Shown: in pieces, positions 24,719 through 36,020 of the stretch
Layout of the letters: each line of letters begins with the position of its first letter
Numbering within the stretch: the first letter of the stretch is position 1
NCBI GenBank assembly: GCA_023630585.1
Contig: CM042555.1
Coordinates: forward strand, 16,450,001 to 16,514,000
DNA: 64,000 nucleotides
Direction: 5' to 3'
Source of the DNA: Cranoglanis bouderius
Lineage: Eukaryota > Chordata > Actinopteri > Siluriformes > Cranoglanididae
The notes under the pieces: model-generated
What the model was told of the DNA's origin: nothing
Seen by the model: only the letters and a program-made list of their open reading frames with translations
The model's database searches: none
Position numbers and translations under genes: made by a program

Positions 24719-26687
24719 CTGATTGTAAAACAGACTGGCGTGACCATACAGAAGTTTGTGCCAGGGCTGCAACAGGCAGGGGTCCGCCTGGATGAATACT
24801 TCAGCGCGGTCCATCCTGAAGTAACACTCAACATCTACAGCATCAAGAAGTTCATCAACAGCCAGTTTGTACTGAAGACTAAAAGGGAGATGCTCCCACA
24901 AAGCTTCCAAGACCAGTCTTTGCTTAAATTACGAGGTATTAATTTCAAGTATTCATTCATTCATCCTCAGTAAACACTTTATCCAGGTAGCTTTATCCAA
25001 GGCATCCTGTACGAGACAGCGGTCTATCACACTGCACCTTGCATACATACGGTACATTCACACCCAGGGGCAATTTAACAGAGCAAATCCAACTATCAGA
25101 ATGTTTTCGAGAGGTGGAAGAACATGCACAGAAACTCCACATGTGTCACATGTGATGGCATTAACCATTTTCTTTTACACACCTGAATCAACCAGTCAAT
25201 TTTATCAAGGTGAGCATGATTTATTTTTTTTTACTAATCATAGGGCAAATCTCTTGTGTAATGCAATGTATTTGCTGTACATGTGCATCTTAGGTCAGAT
25301 GGTATGGATGGAGTCGCTGCACTGTATGGTATACCTCTGCTCTCCTAAGCTTCGCAGTCTGCAGGAGCTGGAGGAGCGCGGCCTGCACTTGGCCGACATC
25401 GCCCAGCACGACACCACACGCGACCTCATCCTGCTCAACCAGCAGCGGCTGGCCGAGATAGAGCTCTCCAACCAGCTCGAGCGTAAGAAGGAGGAGCTGC
25501 GCATTCTCTCCCGCCACCTGGAAATTGAGAAGAAGAAGACAGAGACACTGCTGTATGCCATGCTGCCACATCATGTCGCTAACCAGCTCAAAGAGGGCAA
25601 GAAGGTGGAGGCAGGTAAAGTGGACTGAGACATTCACCATGGCCATGAGATATACATATATAACTTTGTCTTTAGTAACTCACTTATACGGAAGAGATCG
25701 GTTAGTGCTCTCTACTTTTACTCTAGTAGATTGGTAAAGTGCAACTGAGGCACCACGGACAGGTGGCTGAACTACTAAATTGGGAAAAACCTGGGTAGAC
25801 AGGTAGCTTTAGTTTAGAACTCATTTTCTAATCTTTTCTGATATTTAACAACGGTGTATACTTAGCAATTATATACAGCTGAGGTCATAAGTTTACATAC
25901 GCCTTAAAGAATCTACAAAATGTTAATAATGTTTCAAAAAATAAGATAAATAATAAACCGTTATTACTTATTTTGTTCGTTTAGTACTGCCCTTCAGAAG
26001 CTACATCAGATATTTACATTTTCCCAGAAAACAAATTAATACCAATTTACACTGATCATCCTGTGCAAAAGTTTACATCCCTCCGGCTCTTAATGTATCG
26101 TGTCGCCTTCTTGAGCATCAGTGAACGTTTGCACCTTTTGTAATAGTTGTGTACGAGTCCCTCAGTTGTCCTCAGTGTGAAAAGATGGATCTCAACATCG
26201 TATAGCCGTGTTGGAAAGGGGTCAAATGTGCAGAACAACGTGCAAGACCTGGAGGATTTTTCCTGAGGAACAGAGGGCAGTTTAACTGCTCAGGGCAAAC
26301 AAGGGACTCATGAACAACTATCACAAAACATAAAAACAGTCGTTGATCATCCAGGTAACATCACACAGTATTAAGAATCAAGCGTATGTGAACTTTTGAA
26401 CTGGTTCATCTGTGTAAATTCAGTTATCATTGTGTCTTGTGGACTATATGTAAACATCCGTTATGTGAAATAGCTTATTCAGGGCGGTACTAAATAAAAA
26501 ACGAAATGCAATTTTTATGTTCTCTCTTTTTTATTAACATTTTGCAGATATATATATATATATATATATATGCGTATATAAACTTATGACCTTGATTGTA
26601 TAACTGTAAAATTTATATTTAAGATACATCCTGGTCATAATTGCAGTGACATACCCTGATTGGGACACCAGTCCATCACAGGGTACA

Positions 26688-26725
<38 letters not shown>

Positions 26726-26938
26726 ATTCACACACTCATTTACACCTACGGGCAATTTAAAGTAGCCAATTGAACTATTGGGATGATTTTAAAAGGGAGG
26801 AAACCAGACAACCCAGAGTAAAGTCTTAATGAAAGGACAGTTAACAGTTAGGCAGTTTTGCAGTTAAGCATTAATTAGTACAATTTGATATGGCTTTCGA
26901 TTTTGAAAAGAATAATAAAGACAGTAATTATAATTAAA

Positions 26939-27008
<70 letters not shown>

Positions 27009-30000
27009 TTAACAATAATAACAATCGACCAAATGTTGATGGATTTGAATCCAGGATATGTAGGATTTAACAACAAATGCAGCAAAACCAGATCAAATGT
27101 ATAAATTCATAGGAAGAAACAAACTGAAATGTCTTACCTAAACAACCTTTGCATTGCCATTGCAGCTCAGGGCAATTTATGCATTAATCACTGTATCTGT
27201 TTTTCCTCTGTGGTGTCACATCAGGTGACTTTGAGGTGTGCACTATTCTCTTCAGTGACGTGGTCACCTTCACGAACATCTGCGCAGCTTGTGAGCCCAT
27301 CCAGATCGTCAACATGCTTAACGCCATGTACTCCAAGTTCGACCGCCTCACAAATGTCCACGGTGTCTACAAGGTGAGACGAAAACCCAGCAATGTCTGC
27401 TGCTCGTTCATCACTATCTTGCTGCTTCAACATGCTTAGGAGCAGAGTTTACTGTATGCAATTCGAGTACTTTAAGGGTCACGTCAGAGAAATAGCTTGA
27501 AAAATCTTTCAGAACATTTTTTTTTTTCTCTCAAAGTACGCGATACATTGTGCATCGTGATCGTGACAGGAAGTGATGCTTTTATTAATGCGATGATTTA
27601 ACGTGGAGCGCAACCCGAGGGATTATTGCATTTCTGTTTCAGTGGTCTGCTGTCTTTTCCCTGAAATCATGTGCTCCATTGCAGGTGGAGACGATTGGCG
27701 ATGCTTATATGGTGGTCGGTGGTGTGCCCATTCCCAAGGACACACACGCTGAGCGCGTGGCAAACTTTGCCTTGGGCATGAGGATTGCTGCCAGGGAGGT
27801 GAAGAACCCTATCACAGGACAGCCAATACAGGTGCTGGAGCTTATCTGTGTTTCACTGTGGTCATGGGGGAGATTTTGCAGCTGTGTTTATCGACGTGTT
27901 TTTCAAGAATCCGCACGCGCTATCTGTGTGTGTTTCAGATCAGAGTAGGTCTACACACTGGGCCCGTGCTTGCTGGTGTAGTAGGTGAAAAAATGCCCCG
28001 CTACTGTTTGTTTGGAGACACAGTCAATACGGCATCCCGAATGGAGAGTCATGGAGTCCCTGACCATATCCACCTGAGTCCTTTCACCTACAGGTGCCTA
28101 AATCCATGAGTCTGACATACGCACTGTAAAATAATGCACAGGAACATGTATACTATACTGTAACTAATAAGAAATGTATATGGTCACAAATTTGTGGGGA
28201 GTTAAAAAGGAGTCACTTATTAGTGAGCTTATGGCTTTCTTTTTTTGTCCAGAAATATTGTAACAATCACCAAAAAACAAAAACAAAATCTTGACTGGAA
28301 AAAAGTGACACTCTTTCACCCAAGGACCTTTCCACTACAGGTTTGATTCATTACCTGAAAGCACAGACTTGTTAATAATTCATTTTTTAATTAAGAATTA
28401 ATTAGGGTTTTTTACCTACTGATCAGAAGGTCATTAATGACCTTCTGATCAGTAGCCCAACAACTTAACCACTGAGCCACCACTGCCCCCACCCCCACCC
28501 CCACGCAGGATTTTCATCTAATGTCCATCAGTGTCTCACCTGTAATCTGGATGTATTTGACTTCTGTGAAGTGTTCTGAAGGATAAACAGTTTGAGATTC
28601 GTGAAAGAGGTGAGATCCAGGTGAAGGGCAAGGGTCTGATGACCACCTACTTCCTGCTCCAGAACCTCAAGCTGTCTGAGGAGCAGATCATGGGCAAAGG
28701 GGAAGATACTTGTGTGTACAGAGATGACCATAAGGAGGTGACACAAGCCACAAACGGTATGTTTATTTATTTTTTTTCTATGAACAGTTACAGATGTTTA
28801 AAAAAAATAAAAAATAAAAAATTTGTTCCAGCCCAAGCGTAAAGATGTGATCACCTAACCTCACCAACTAGGAGACAAAACCACAAGACTAAACATACCA
28901 ACCAAATATCTTTCCTTCAGAAAGCAAAACAAAAACTGCTTATGGCCATATCACTCTGAGAACGCCCGATCTCGTCTGATCTCTGAAGCTAAGCAGGGTT
29001 GGGCCTGGTTAATATTTGGATGGGAGAAAGCCAAAAGAAAAAAAAAAACAAAAAGGTTGAGTTAAATACAGCAAATTTTAATTCAGCAACCAAAGCGGAT
29101 GGTTGTTGGTACCAGATGGGCTGGTCTGAGTATTTCAGAAACTGTTGATCTACTGGGAATTTTACACACAACAGTCTCTAGAGTTTACACAGAATGTGTG
29201 AAAAACAAAAAAAAAACATAGAGTAAGAGACAGTTCTGTGGGTGGAAACGCCTTGTTGATGAGAGAGATCAGAAGAGAATGACCAGAGTGGTCTGAGCTG
29301 ACAGGAAGTCTATTGTAACTCATATAAACACTCTTTACAAACATGGTGAGTAGAAAAGCATCTCAGCGTGCACAAAACTTCAAAGCTTGAGGAGGATGGG
29401 TTACAACAGCAGAAGACCACATCAGATTCCACTCCTGTCAGTCATGAACAAGAATCTGAGGCTGTCATGGGCACAGACTCACCCGAACTTGACAGTTGAT
29501 GACTGGAAAAAGACCAGGTGATTTTTTTTTCTGATCTTCAACTGTCCAGTTTGGGTGAGTCTGTGCCCATGACAGCCTCAGATTCTTGTTCCTGGCTGAC
29601 AGGAGTGGAACCTGATGTGATCTTCTGCTGTTGTAGCCCATTCACCTCAAGGTATGATGTTTTGTGCATTCTGAGATGCTTTTCTGCTCACCAGGGCTGT
29701 AAAGAGTGATTATGAGTTACTATATCCTTCCTGGCAGCTCAGACCTGTCTGGTCATTTTCCTCTGACCTCTCTGATCAACAAGCCGCTTCCACCCACAGA
29801 ACTGTCTCTCACTCAATGTTTTTGGTTTATGTATGAAATTCCAAGCCCATGACATCAATCACGAAATTGCTAAACATTTTACAGTTTGACTTGGAAACCT
29901 GACATGCCATCTAGGGAATGTCATTTTAAAATCTTCTGGATGTACATAAGGTACGCAGTGAGCGTGTGAACAGTGCTACCCATGCTGCCGCAGCTTCTGC

Positions 30001-30587
30001 ATGGACACATAAGTATATATATCGAGCATAATCAAGTATAAACGAGGTTCCTCAGCTTTGAATCAGGCCGTATCCATTTCCTATAACAACCCAACACTTC
30101 CCACTAGACTGGTAAGTAAGTGCAAGGAATATTCATTTGCCCTGTAGTCACTGACCATACACATACATACAGTATGTCATTGTTATGATAAAATGTTCAA
30201 ATATTACAGTAGTCTTATATAATAAATCTGGAATTAATATATATATATATATACATATATAGGGTGGTCAAGGCTTGGGGTAGCAGAAAATTCAGGGGTC
30301 GTTTGCCCAAAAAAGTTTAGAAGTTCTCATTCTCACCAGATAAAATAAGAGAAGTGGAAGAAGAGAGGGAATCTGCTACCAAAGAGCAAAGCAGCAGCTC
30401 CTCCCCCCGTCTTTCGTCTGATGACCCTTCACCACTTCCTGTCATGGATGACACTTCACCCTTTTCCCCTGCTGCTGACTCTCCTCATCATGATGTACTT
30501 CATTACGTGCCTGATTACTCAGAACCCATAGAGAACGTCCTTCCTTCAGAAAATGTCATCAACTCCCGTCTCTGCACACTTCTTTAA
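21067..30587 (+). CDS. gucy1b2: soluble guanylate cyclase subunit beta-2, complete, 14 coding exons
   Basis: Coding exons: 21067-21069, 21442-21515, 21605-21699, 22272-22432, 23240-23339, 23492-23698, 23931-24034, 24719-24935, 25294-25614, 27225-27373, 27685-27831, 27939-28093, 28572-28756, 30340-30587. All have GT/AG borders and phases close to 2,166 nt (721 residues). Exon 1 carries only the ATG, and the protein opens MYGFINTCLRTLVVERFGEE. Seen: an H-NOX haem domain with proximal His103 (DALHSYL) and the YxSxR haem-propionate motif at 132-136; an H-NOXA/PAS region; a charged coiled-coil linker in exon 9; and a class III cyclase domain from about residue 428. The cyclase domain has both metal aspartates (D439 in FSDVVTF, D483 in GDAY), the guanine-pocket residues E479 and C549, and N556/R560. 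The C-terminus is CTLL, a CaaX-type box. Known for the family: NO-stimulated conversion of GTP to cGMP. The exon 13 acceptor (28570-28571) has a poor pyrimidine tract, so that border is the least certain. Human GUCY1B2 is regarded as a pseudogene; this fish copy reads intact. Confidence 0.93.
22781..23080 (+). repeat. dispersed repeat E in gucy1b2 intron 4
   Basis: GAATCTGATTGGACAGAAGG then AACAGCAGCTCTGACAATAG and GTTTCCATAGTAACAGCT. A TATAGGAATTAATCAACG inverted motif near 23,075 suggests TIRs, so E is probably a non-autonomous DNA element. Confidence 0.65.
24180..24475 (+). repeat. LTR- or transposon-derived fragment in gucy1b2 intron 7
   Basis: GAATCAGGTGCAGACAGTCA, GTGACATGATCAGGTGAGGT and GGATGATGGGAATTGTAGTC resemble a dispersed fish repeat. 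No ends found. Confidence 0.35.
24592..24640. repeat. compound (AT)n-(ATAG)n microsatellite
   Basis: An AT run followed by about seven ATAG units in gucy1b2 intron 7, some 80 nt upstream of exon 8. Confidence 0.9.
24679..24714 (+). repeat. (GT)18 abutting the exon 8 splice acceptor of gucy1b2
   Basis: The GT run ends four bases before exon 8 (24719); only GCAG separates them. It replaces the usual polypyrimidine tract. Confidence 0.95.
24945..25145 (+). repeat. LINE 3'-tail repeat in gucy1b2 intron 8
   Basis: ATTCATTCATTCATCC start, then CCAGGGGCAATTTAACAGAG and AACATGCACAGAAACTCCAC. Another degraded copy lies at 26,640-26,830 in intron 9. Confidence 0.6.
25876..26598. mobile_element. 723-bp non-autonomous TA-flanked element
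   Basis: The left end GAGGTCATAAGTTTACATA is mirrored at the right end (AACTTATGACCTTGATTG); TA on both sides. No transposase. An (AT)n run at 26547-26572 lies near the right end. In gucy1b2 intron 9. Confidence 0.7.
26640..26830 (+). repeat. LINE 3'-tail repeat with (CA)n in gucy1b2 intron 9
   Basis: GGGACACCAGTCCATCACAG, a (CA) run at about 26,691-26,722, then ACGGGCAATTTAAAGTAGCC and GGAGGAAACCAGACAACCC. Confidence 0.6.
26938..27007 (+). repeat. (CTA)n-(ATA)n compound microsatellite
   Basis: Triplet arrays in gucy1b2 intron 9. Confidence 0.9.
28416..28455. repeat. 40-bp perfect palindrome at a SINE head
   Basis: CTACTGATCAGAAGGTCATT is followed immediately by its exact reverse complement. 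On the minus strand it runs into TGGCTCAGTGGTTAAGTTGT, the tRNA-like A-box head of fish SINEs. In gucy1b2 intron 12. Confidence 0.85.
28456..28505 (-). repeat. tRNA-derived SINE head fragment
   Basis: The minus strand reads GGGGGCAGTGGTGGCTCAGT then GGTTAAGTTGTTGGGCTACT, similar to the tRNA-like head of common otophysan SINEs. No body or tail was identified. Confidence 0.5.
28938..29027 (+). pseudogene. truncated 5S rRNA-like sequence
   Basis: About 90 of roughly 120 nt match vertebrate 5S rRNA: CCGATCTCGTCTGATCTC, GAAGCTAAGCAGGGTTGGGC, TTTGGATGGGAGA. The internal box A and box C promoter elements are largely kept, but the 3' quarter is missing and an A-rich run follows. Either a retro-copied 5S pseudogene or the head of a 5S-derived SINE. 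In gucy1b2 intron 13. Confidence 0.85.
29085..29820. mobile_element. foldback element made of two inverted Tc1 transposase pieces
   Basis: A forward Tc1 segment (29,085-29,515) is followed by its inverted copy (29,525-29,820), centred near 29,520, e.g. TCATGGGCACAGACTCACCC and its complement. In gucy1b2 intron 13. Related copies: 55900-56394 and 62199-62705. Confidence 0.75.
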
Positions 30588-32311
30588 ATCACACCACGCA
30601 CACGACTTCCACATTTCTGTTAGTCATACAGCAGATGCAAATCCCATCAACTATTTTATTCACTTTTTTTTTTTAACTTACTAGTATGAAATTGTTCACA
30701 TAATACACATCCAGAAAAAGGGTGATAGTACAGATTATTATGGTTTGTTGGGTACTAGGGATGCACAGAACTGACCAGGGCAGATATTTGCCTGAAATCC
30801 TTGAGCAATGAAGAAGCTTACAGAGAAATTGCAGGTTACTAAGAGCTGGTACCAAGAATCATCCGGTACTTTGACCTTTGACACTGATATTGTATCAAAA
30901 AGCGTATACATTTGTATAAATTATTTCTATTTAATGGACTGTTAACGCAGCTTGGCTTTAACAGGCATCTGTTATTTTTTACGAACTAAATTGTAAAGAA
31001 TTTCTGTCATTTTTCTACAATCAAATAACGTGTTCAATCCTGTATAATACTATAAATGTTCTGTGGTTTAATAAAGCAGCCTGTGTGGTCATGTGGGGTA
31101 AATGTACTGTACTGGCAATTATTAGACTGCATTAAAAAAAAAAAAAAAAAAAAAACCTGCTGTAACTTTAGTATAAAACTAGGCTCCAAGGACAATGAAA
31201 GACTTTTTGTCAATTTTTCAGTCTTCCAGTCTTTTTGTTTCTCTTTTGATCAAACAAGTGCTTTCAATAGGCCTATTTTGATACCATTATAAGTGCAAAG
31301 AAGATGAAATCATCATGACTATATAACAGAAACGAAGCCTCTGCATTTGCTACATAGCGAGAAAAATGAACGTAGTCACTACTAGCTAGCTATGTTACAT
31401 CGTCAGTGTTGATTTATTTATTAATATAGACAAATTACCGACGTTATCTGCTAATATTCTGCAAACATGGCAAATACATTTGCTAGCAAAGTGCTAAATG
31501 TTGGCCAAAGCTGATGGTCAAGTGGAACTCACATGCACAAACATTTTCTTGGGTTTTTCTTGTGCTCCTTTGCTTCAGTTCCTGCTGCTCCACTAATGTC
31601 CCTGTACCAGATCATCTCTCACTGAAAATGAAAGCAATTGTTGGCTTTTGTGTAAAAAAAAAAAAATAAAAAAATCCTTTAATATTTACTACTTAAACTG
31701 CAGTTAAATACCATTTAAAAATATATATATCAGTGCCAAACCCAACACAACCAATACTGAACATGCCCAAAGCCAAACAAATTCCCATTTTAACATAATA
31801 TTGTTGTATTTTTGACTAAAATATCAATTTTTATAGTTAGTTAGGTCATTTGATGCGACGAATACAAGCTAATAAAATCATATCAACGTTATGTGCCTGC
31901 TGGGATTAACTGTAAAAGTGCAACTGTGTCCTGTAAAGAGTTTTTGTTTTGCGCTCTATCCAAAAACTTCCAATACAATATTCCATTACAAACCGTAAAC
32001 AAACTGGAATCTGCAACAAACCGGCCATAAGATTAATCAAGATCCATGCTGTGGTTCCTGATTAGTGAGGTATACACTCACCTGTTTTTTGTGTGAATGT
32101 TTGGTTTTTCGACCTACAGCACCTGAACATTTATTCATTATGCATTAAATATTAATCAATAAATAGATACGATGAAGGGCATTGGAGAGTTTTTAAATCA
32201 GTAGCTTGTTTCTCTGTGACTGTGTCTGTACAGCTGCTGCTCGTTCGATTTATAATTAACATGAACACAAAACCTTTTGCTGTTCCGTTGCTGAATTTCT
32301 GAAACATTTGG
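30588..32311. other. gucy1b2 3' flank
   Basis: Probable 3' UTR to about 31,090, then AT-rich DNA without supported features up to the candidate exon at 32,312. Confidence 0.5.
31070..31075 (+). terminator. candidate poly(A) signal of gucy1b2
   Basis: AATAAA lies 482 nt after the gucy1b2 stop codon and is the first well-placed canonical signal on the plus strand. Inferred from position. Confidence 0.4.
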
Positions 32312-32551
32312 ATGGAGGTAGAACTACTCCCAGCTTGGCTACAGCAGCTCTGTGAGCACTGGCTCTCCATCTGGGAGAGACACGAGCCCTACGGCCACAC
32401 TTCATTTGTACCTGTTTTCTCCCTACGCGCGGCGCCATGTGAAAACACAACCCGGCACACCGCACTAATCACTCTCCGGAGAAATCATCCACGTGCCCCA
32501 GAGTGTATTTTCAAATGGAAATCAGATGTGGCAAATACAGACGACAGAAGG
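32312..32551 (+). CDS. candidate 80-codon first exon or short ORF, unrecognised
   Basis: The ORF MEVELLPAWLQQLCEHWLSI and onward lies in a CpG-richer island between gucy1b2 and plekha3. Its ATG has a fair Kozak context (TTGGATGG) and a donor-like AG|GTAAAC overlaps the stop at its end. No second exon is visible downstream and no family is recognised. Low-confidence candidate only. Confidence 0.2.
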
Positions 32552-32690
32552 TAAACACCAGCCAGGTTGGATAACTGCTTGAACCTTCATATTTTTGATG
32601 TGATGCCAATTTTGTTGTGTTCTATCTAGTACAAGATAAGGTTATCTCTGTAATAGGTACCTTGGGCTATTGTTAATCAGTTTTAACTCA

Positions 32691-33190
32691 CAGTGCTGTT
32701 GAATTCCAGCTTCTGATTGGTCAGAAGGTGTTGATTCATTTTCTATAACAGCAGCTCTGACAGTGGTTCCGGCGACAAAGGTTTACATTAACACACTCAT
32801 TCTAATACCTTATCGTTTCTATAGTAACAACTCACACAGGGACTTATATGGCAAACTCTCCACATAAATGTTATTTATTTATTTTTTTTAAAATGCCTGG
32901 AATCATTGATATAGTGATATTTTCTGTGAGATGTTTATTTAACATTTGTGGAAGGAGCCTCCAGTCGCAGCACTTTGTAACAGGGTTTGTTTTCAGGATG
33001 AAGTTCTTTGTGGTTTCGCCGTAACATGACAAGCTGCATCTTTTTTGTTTTATTAACTTCAAGACTGAGAAAATTGAGAGGATGGTGAGTTGATGATTGT
33101 TTATAGCTGCTACAATGTAGGTAATAACAGGAACTAACTTGTTTTGCAGATGTTCCACAACATTAAATGTAACTACGTATAAAGGGTTAA
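32691..33190 (+). repeat. dispersed repeat E, longest copy, between gucy1b2 and plekha3
   Basis: CAGTGCTGTTGAATTCCAGC, TTCTGATTGGTCAGAAGGTG, TTTCTATAGTAACAACTCAC, GGAAGGAGCCTCCAGTCGCA, through GTAACTACGTATAAAGGGTT. Confidence 0.65.
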
Positions 33191-34462
33191 AAAAAAAATC
33201 ATAAAGATCATTAATGATTCATTAATGAAAAAGTGTTGGCAAATTACTGTGATAATAGGAATAAGAGGAACAAAAACACTACAGATGTTACTGGAAAGTA
33301 ACAGTAACTCTGCTTTGCACCACACAATTTTTCACCATTTCCCGCTTCCAGTTTTATTCTTTACTTATTTCTTTTTCATCTGCTTTTTTAAAACTCATTT
33401 TTACCACGTGTTAAGTAGTTTATACATGAGAATGTAAAAAAGAAAAAAATATATATGAAGGAACGAATGGAAAAAAAGTGCTAAATGCAAATCCCGAAAA
33501 CGTACATTATGCTTCAAAACTACTTTATTTTCTTGAAGAGTGCCTTACTAGATATTACAAAATCATAAAATAAAAGAAAACAAATAGATGTTCAAGGAAG
33601 GAAGAGCAGATCGGGTTTACTTTCTGTTTCTGTTCTGCTTTAGCCGAGTATCACACAAGTGGCTGATTCAACTGAAAATACATTTATTCTGTAATGTTCT
33701 GTAATATTCACTCTTGCAACTATCAACCAGAACTAATAAAAAAAAAAACTCTTCTGCATTGTCATATAATCATTTTAATTACAGTTTTCCACAATACCTT
33801 TTGGGGGGGGGAGTTGGGGGTTAAAGCTAGATTTCCCTAGCTGTGGCAAACAATGTGCAGTTGTGCAGTTCATTGTCTCCATTTCATTATCAGGCAGAAT
33901 GTTCAGCAGTAATGCCATGTACAAGTTAGAAAAAATAAAAAATAAAATCCTGTATACCTTTAATGCATTTTTTTTTTTTTCCTACATGAAATATATCAAC
34001 ACATAAAATTCCTCCATGCGAAGAATCAGGTTTAAGGCAAAATGACATGTATATATAGATAGAGGGGAAAATGACTGGTAAAATCTGGCAACTTAATAAA
34101 TAAAAAAAGTGAGTATTTGCATAATAACTGTGTAAACACTGGAGCATGCCAAGTGCACAATAAAACAAACGTGAAGCATAAAAGTAATGGGAAATTCCAT
34201 TGATTTTTTTTCAAAATGTCAGTATAATTTGCTCAGTATTTGCTTAGTTAGATGCATTTTCTTAAAATAACATTTGTGATGGGGACTAAAGTGCAGGGAA
34301 AACCATTTTGTTTGTTATCCAAACAAGAAGTGTTATTTTATATGTTTAGATTTATACTGTCTACAGCATGTAATTTAAAAAAACAACAAACATGGTTTGG
34401 GTCTGCACCTATGAGAACCAAAGATTAAACTCTTACCATAAAACAGCCCCTAGGACAACATA
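33191..34462. other. region between the convergent genes
   Basis: AT-rich with short homopolymers. Probably includes the distal plekha3 3' UTR (candidate signal at 33,524). No coding sequence seen. Confidence 0.4.
33524..33529 (-). terminator. candidate poly(A) signal of plekha3
   Basis: AATAAA on the minus strand lies about 2.97 kb after the plekha3 stop. A transcript reaching it would carry the Tc1 copy at 34463-36020 in its 3' UTR. Earlier AT-rich signals are possible, so confidence is low. Confidence 0.25.
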
Positions 34463-36020
34463 CAGTGGGTATAGAAAAGAATCACCCCCCTTTAAAATAA
34501 TCACATTTTGTTGCTTTTCAGCCTGAAATGAAGACGGACACAGTTTTTATTTTATCCAGCTGTATTTACTCAGTGCAACTTAAAACATCCAAGTGAAAGA
34601 TAGAACACCACCATGTCAGAAAATTAAAAAAAAAATTAAAAACCAATAATCACTGAGTTGGAAAAAGGATCACCCCCCTCCTAAAAATGACTTGTAAACT
34701 CAATCAGTTGTAGCTAATCACCTTCTCAATGGCACACAAAGCCATTTGACTTTCAACTGTGATCAGCTGTGGTCATTTTGATTAGCTCAGCATGAAAAGA
34801 GCTTTCCTGGAGCATTTTGTAGTGCAACTGAAGCAAACAATCAACTATGGGTGGCAAGGCACTGTCAAAAGATCTCCGGGATAAAGTTGTGGACAGGCAC
34901 AAGTCAGGAGATGGATACAAAAAAAAAAATTCAAAGGCTTTATCAATGCCTAGAAGCACAGTGAAGTCTATTATTAAGAAGTGGAAGGTATTTGGCACAA
35001 CACAGACCCTCCCTGGATCAGGACGTCGCTCCAAACTGGATGAAAGAGCCAGGAGGAAACTGGTCAGAGAGGCTACCAAGAGGCCTACAGCAACTCTGAA
35101 GCAGTTGCAGGAATTTATGACAAAGAGTGGTCATTGTGTGCATGTGACAGCAATATCACAAATTCTCCACAAATGTGGTTTGTATGGGAGGGTTGCAAGA
35201 AAAAAGCCACCCACGACTGAGCTTTGCCAAAATGCACCTTGAAGATTCTGAGGCCACATGGAAAAAGGTGTTATGGTCAGATGAGACTAAAATTGAATTA
35301 TTTGGCCTCAACACCAAACGATATGTCTGGCAGAAATCCAATACAGCTCACCATCCAAATAACACCATTCCTACAGTAAAGCATGGAGGTGGTAATATCC
35401 TGTTATGGGGGTGTTTCTCTGCAGCAGGGACTGGAACACTTGTCAGGATAGAAGGAAAATGGATGGGGCAAAATACCGTCAAATTCTTGAGGAAAATCTG
35501 CTGCCCTCTGCCAGAAAGTTGTCAATGGGAAGAAGGTTTACCTTCCAACATGACAATGACCCAAAGCACACAGCAAAACTGACCACACAGTGGTTGAAGG
35601 AGGAAAAAGGTGAATGTCCTTGCATGGCCTAGTCAGAGCCCAGACTTAAACCCCATTGAAAATCTGTGGAATGACTTGAAGACTGTAGTCCACAAACGGA
35701 CACCATCAAATTTAACTGAACTCGAGCAGTTCTGCAAAGAAGAGTGGGCAAATATTGCAAAGTCTAGATGTGCAAAGTTAGTAGAGACATATCCCAACAG
35801 ACTGTAATTTAAAAAATATGGCAAATTAAAGCAAGGGGGTGATGCTTTTTCCAACTCAGAGATTTTGGTTTTTTATTTATTTATTTATTTTCTGACATGT
35901 TGGTGTTAAATCTTTCACTTGGATGTTGCACTGACAAAAACTGTGTCTGTCTTCATTTCAGGCTGAAAAGCAACAAAATGTGATTATTTTAAGGGGGGGG
36001 ATTCTTTTGTATACCCACTG
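34463..36020 (+). mobile_element. Tc1-like transposon with long inverted repeats, transposase frameshifted
   Basis: TA-flanked (34461-34462, 36021-36022). The left end CAGTGGGTATAGAAAAGAAT mirrors the right end; the TIR continues about 200 bp (TTGCTTTTCAGCCTGAAATG and its complement). Transposase pieces: 34847-35242 (MGGKALSKDLRDKVVDRHKS), 35175-35582 (VLWSDETKIELFG, VKHGGG), 35405-35632 (HDNDPKHTAKLTT), 35610-35807 (WPSQSPDLNPIENLW). At least three frameshifts, so it is inactive. Lies just beyond plekha3 exon 8, within its presumed 3' UTR region. Confidence 0.9.

Noticed and set aside
25290..25646. Minus-strand ORFs over gucy1b2 exon 9
   Set aside because: Antisense of a GC-rich coiled-coil exon; the plus strand encodes the conserved protein.
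28456..28505. Possible tRNA gene
   Set aside because: The A-box-like text belongs to a SINE head; no complete cloverleaf or B box with correct spacing.
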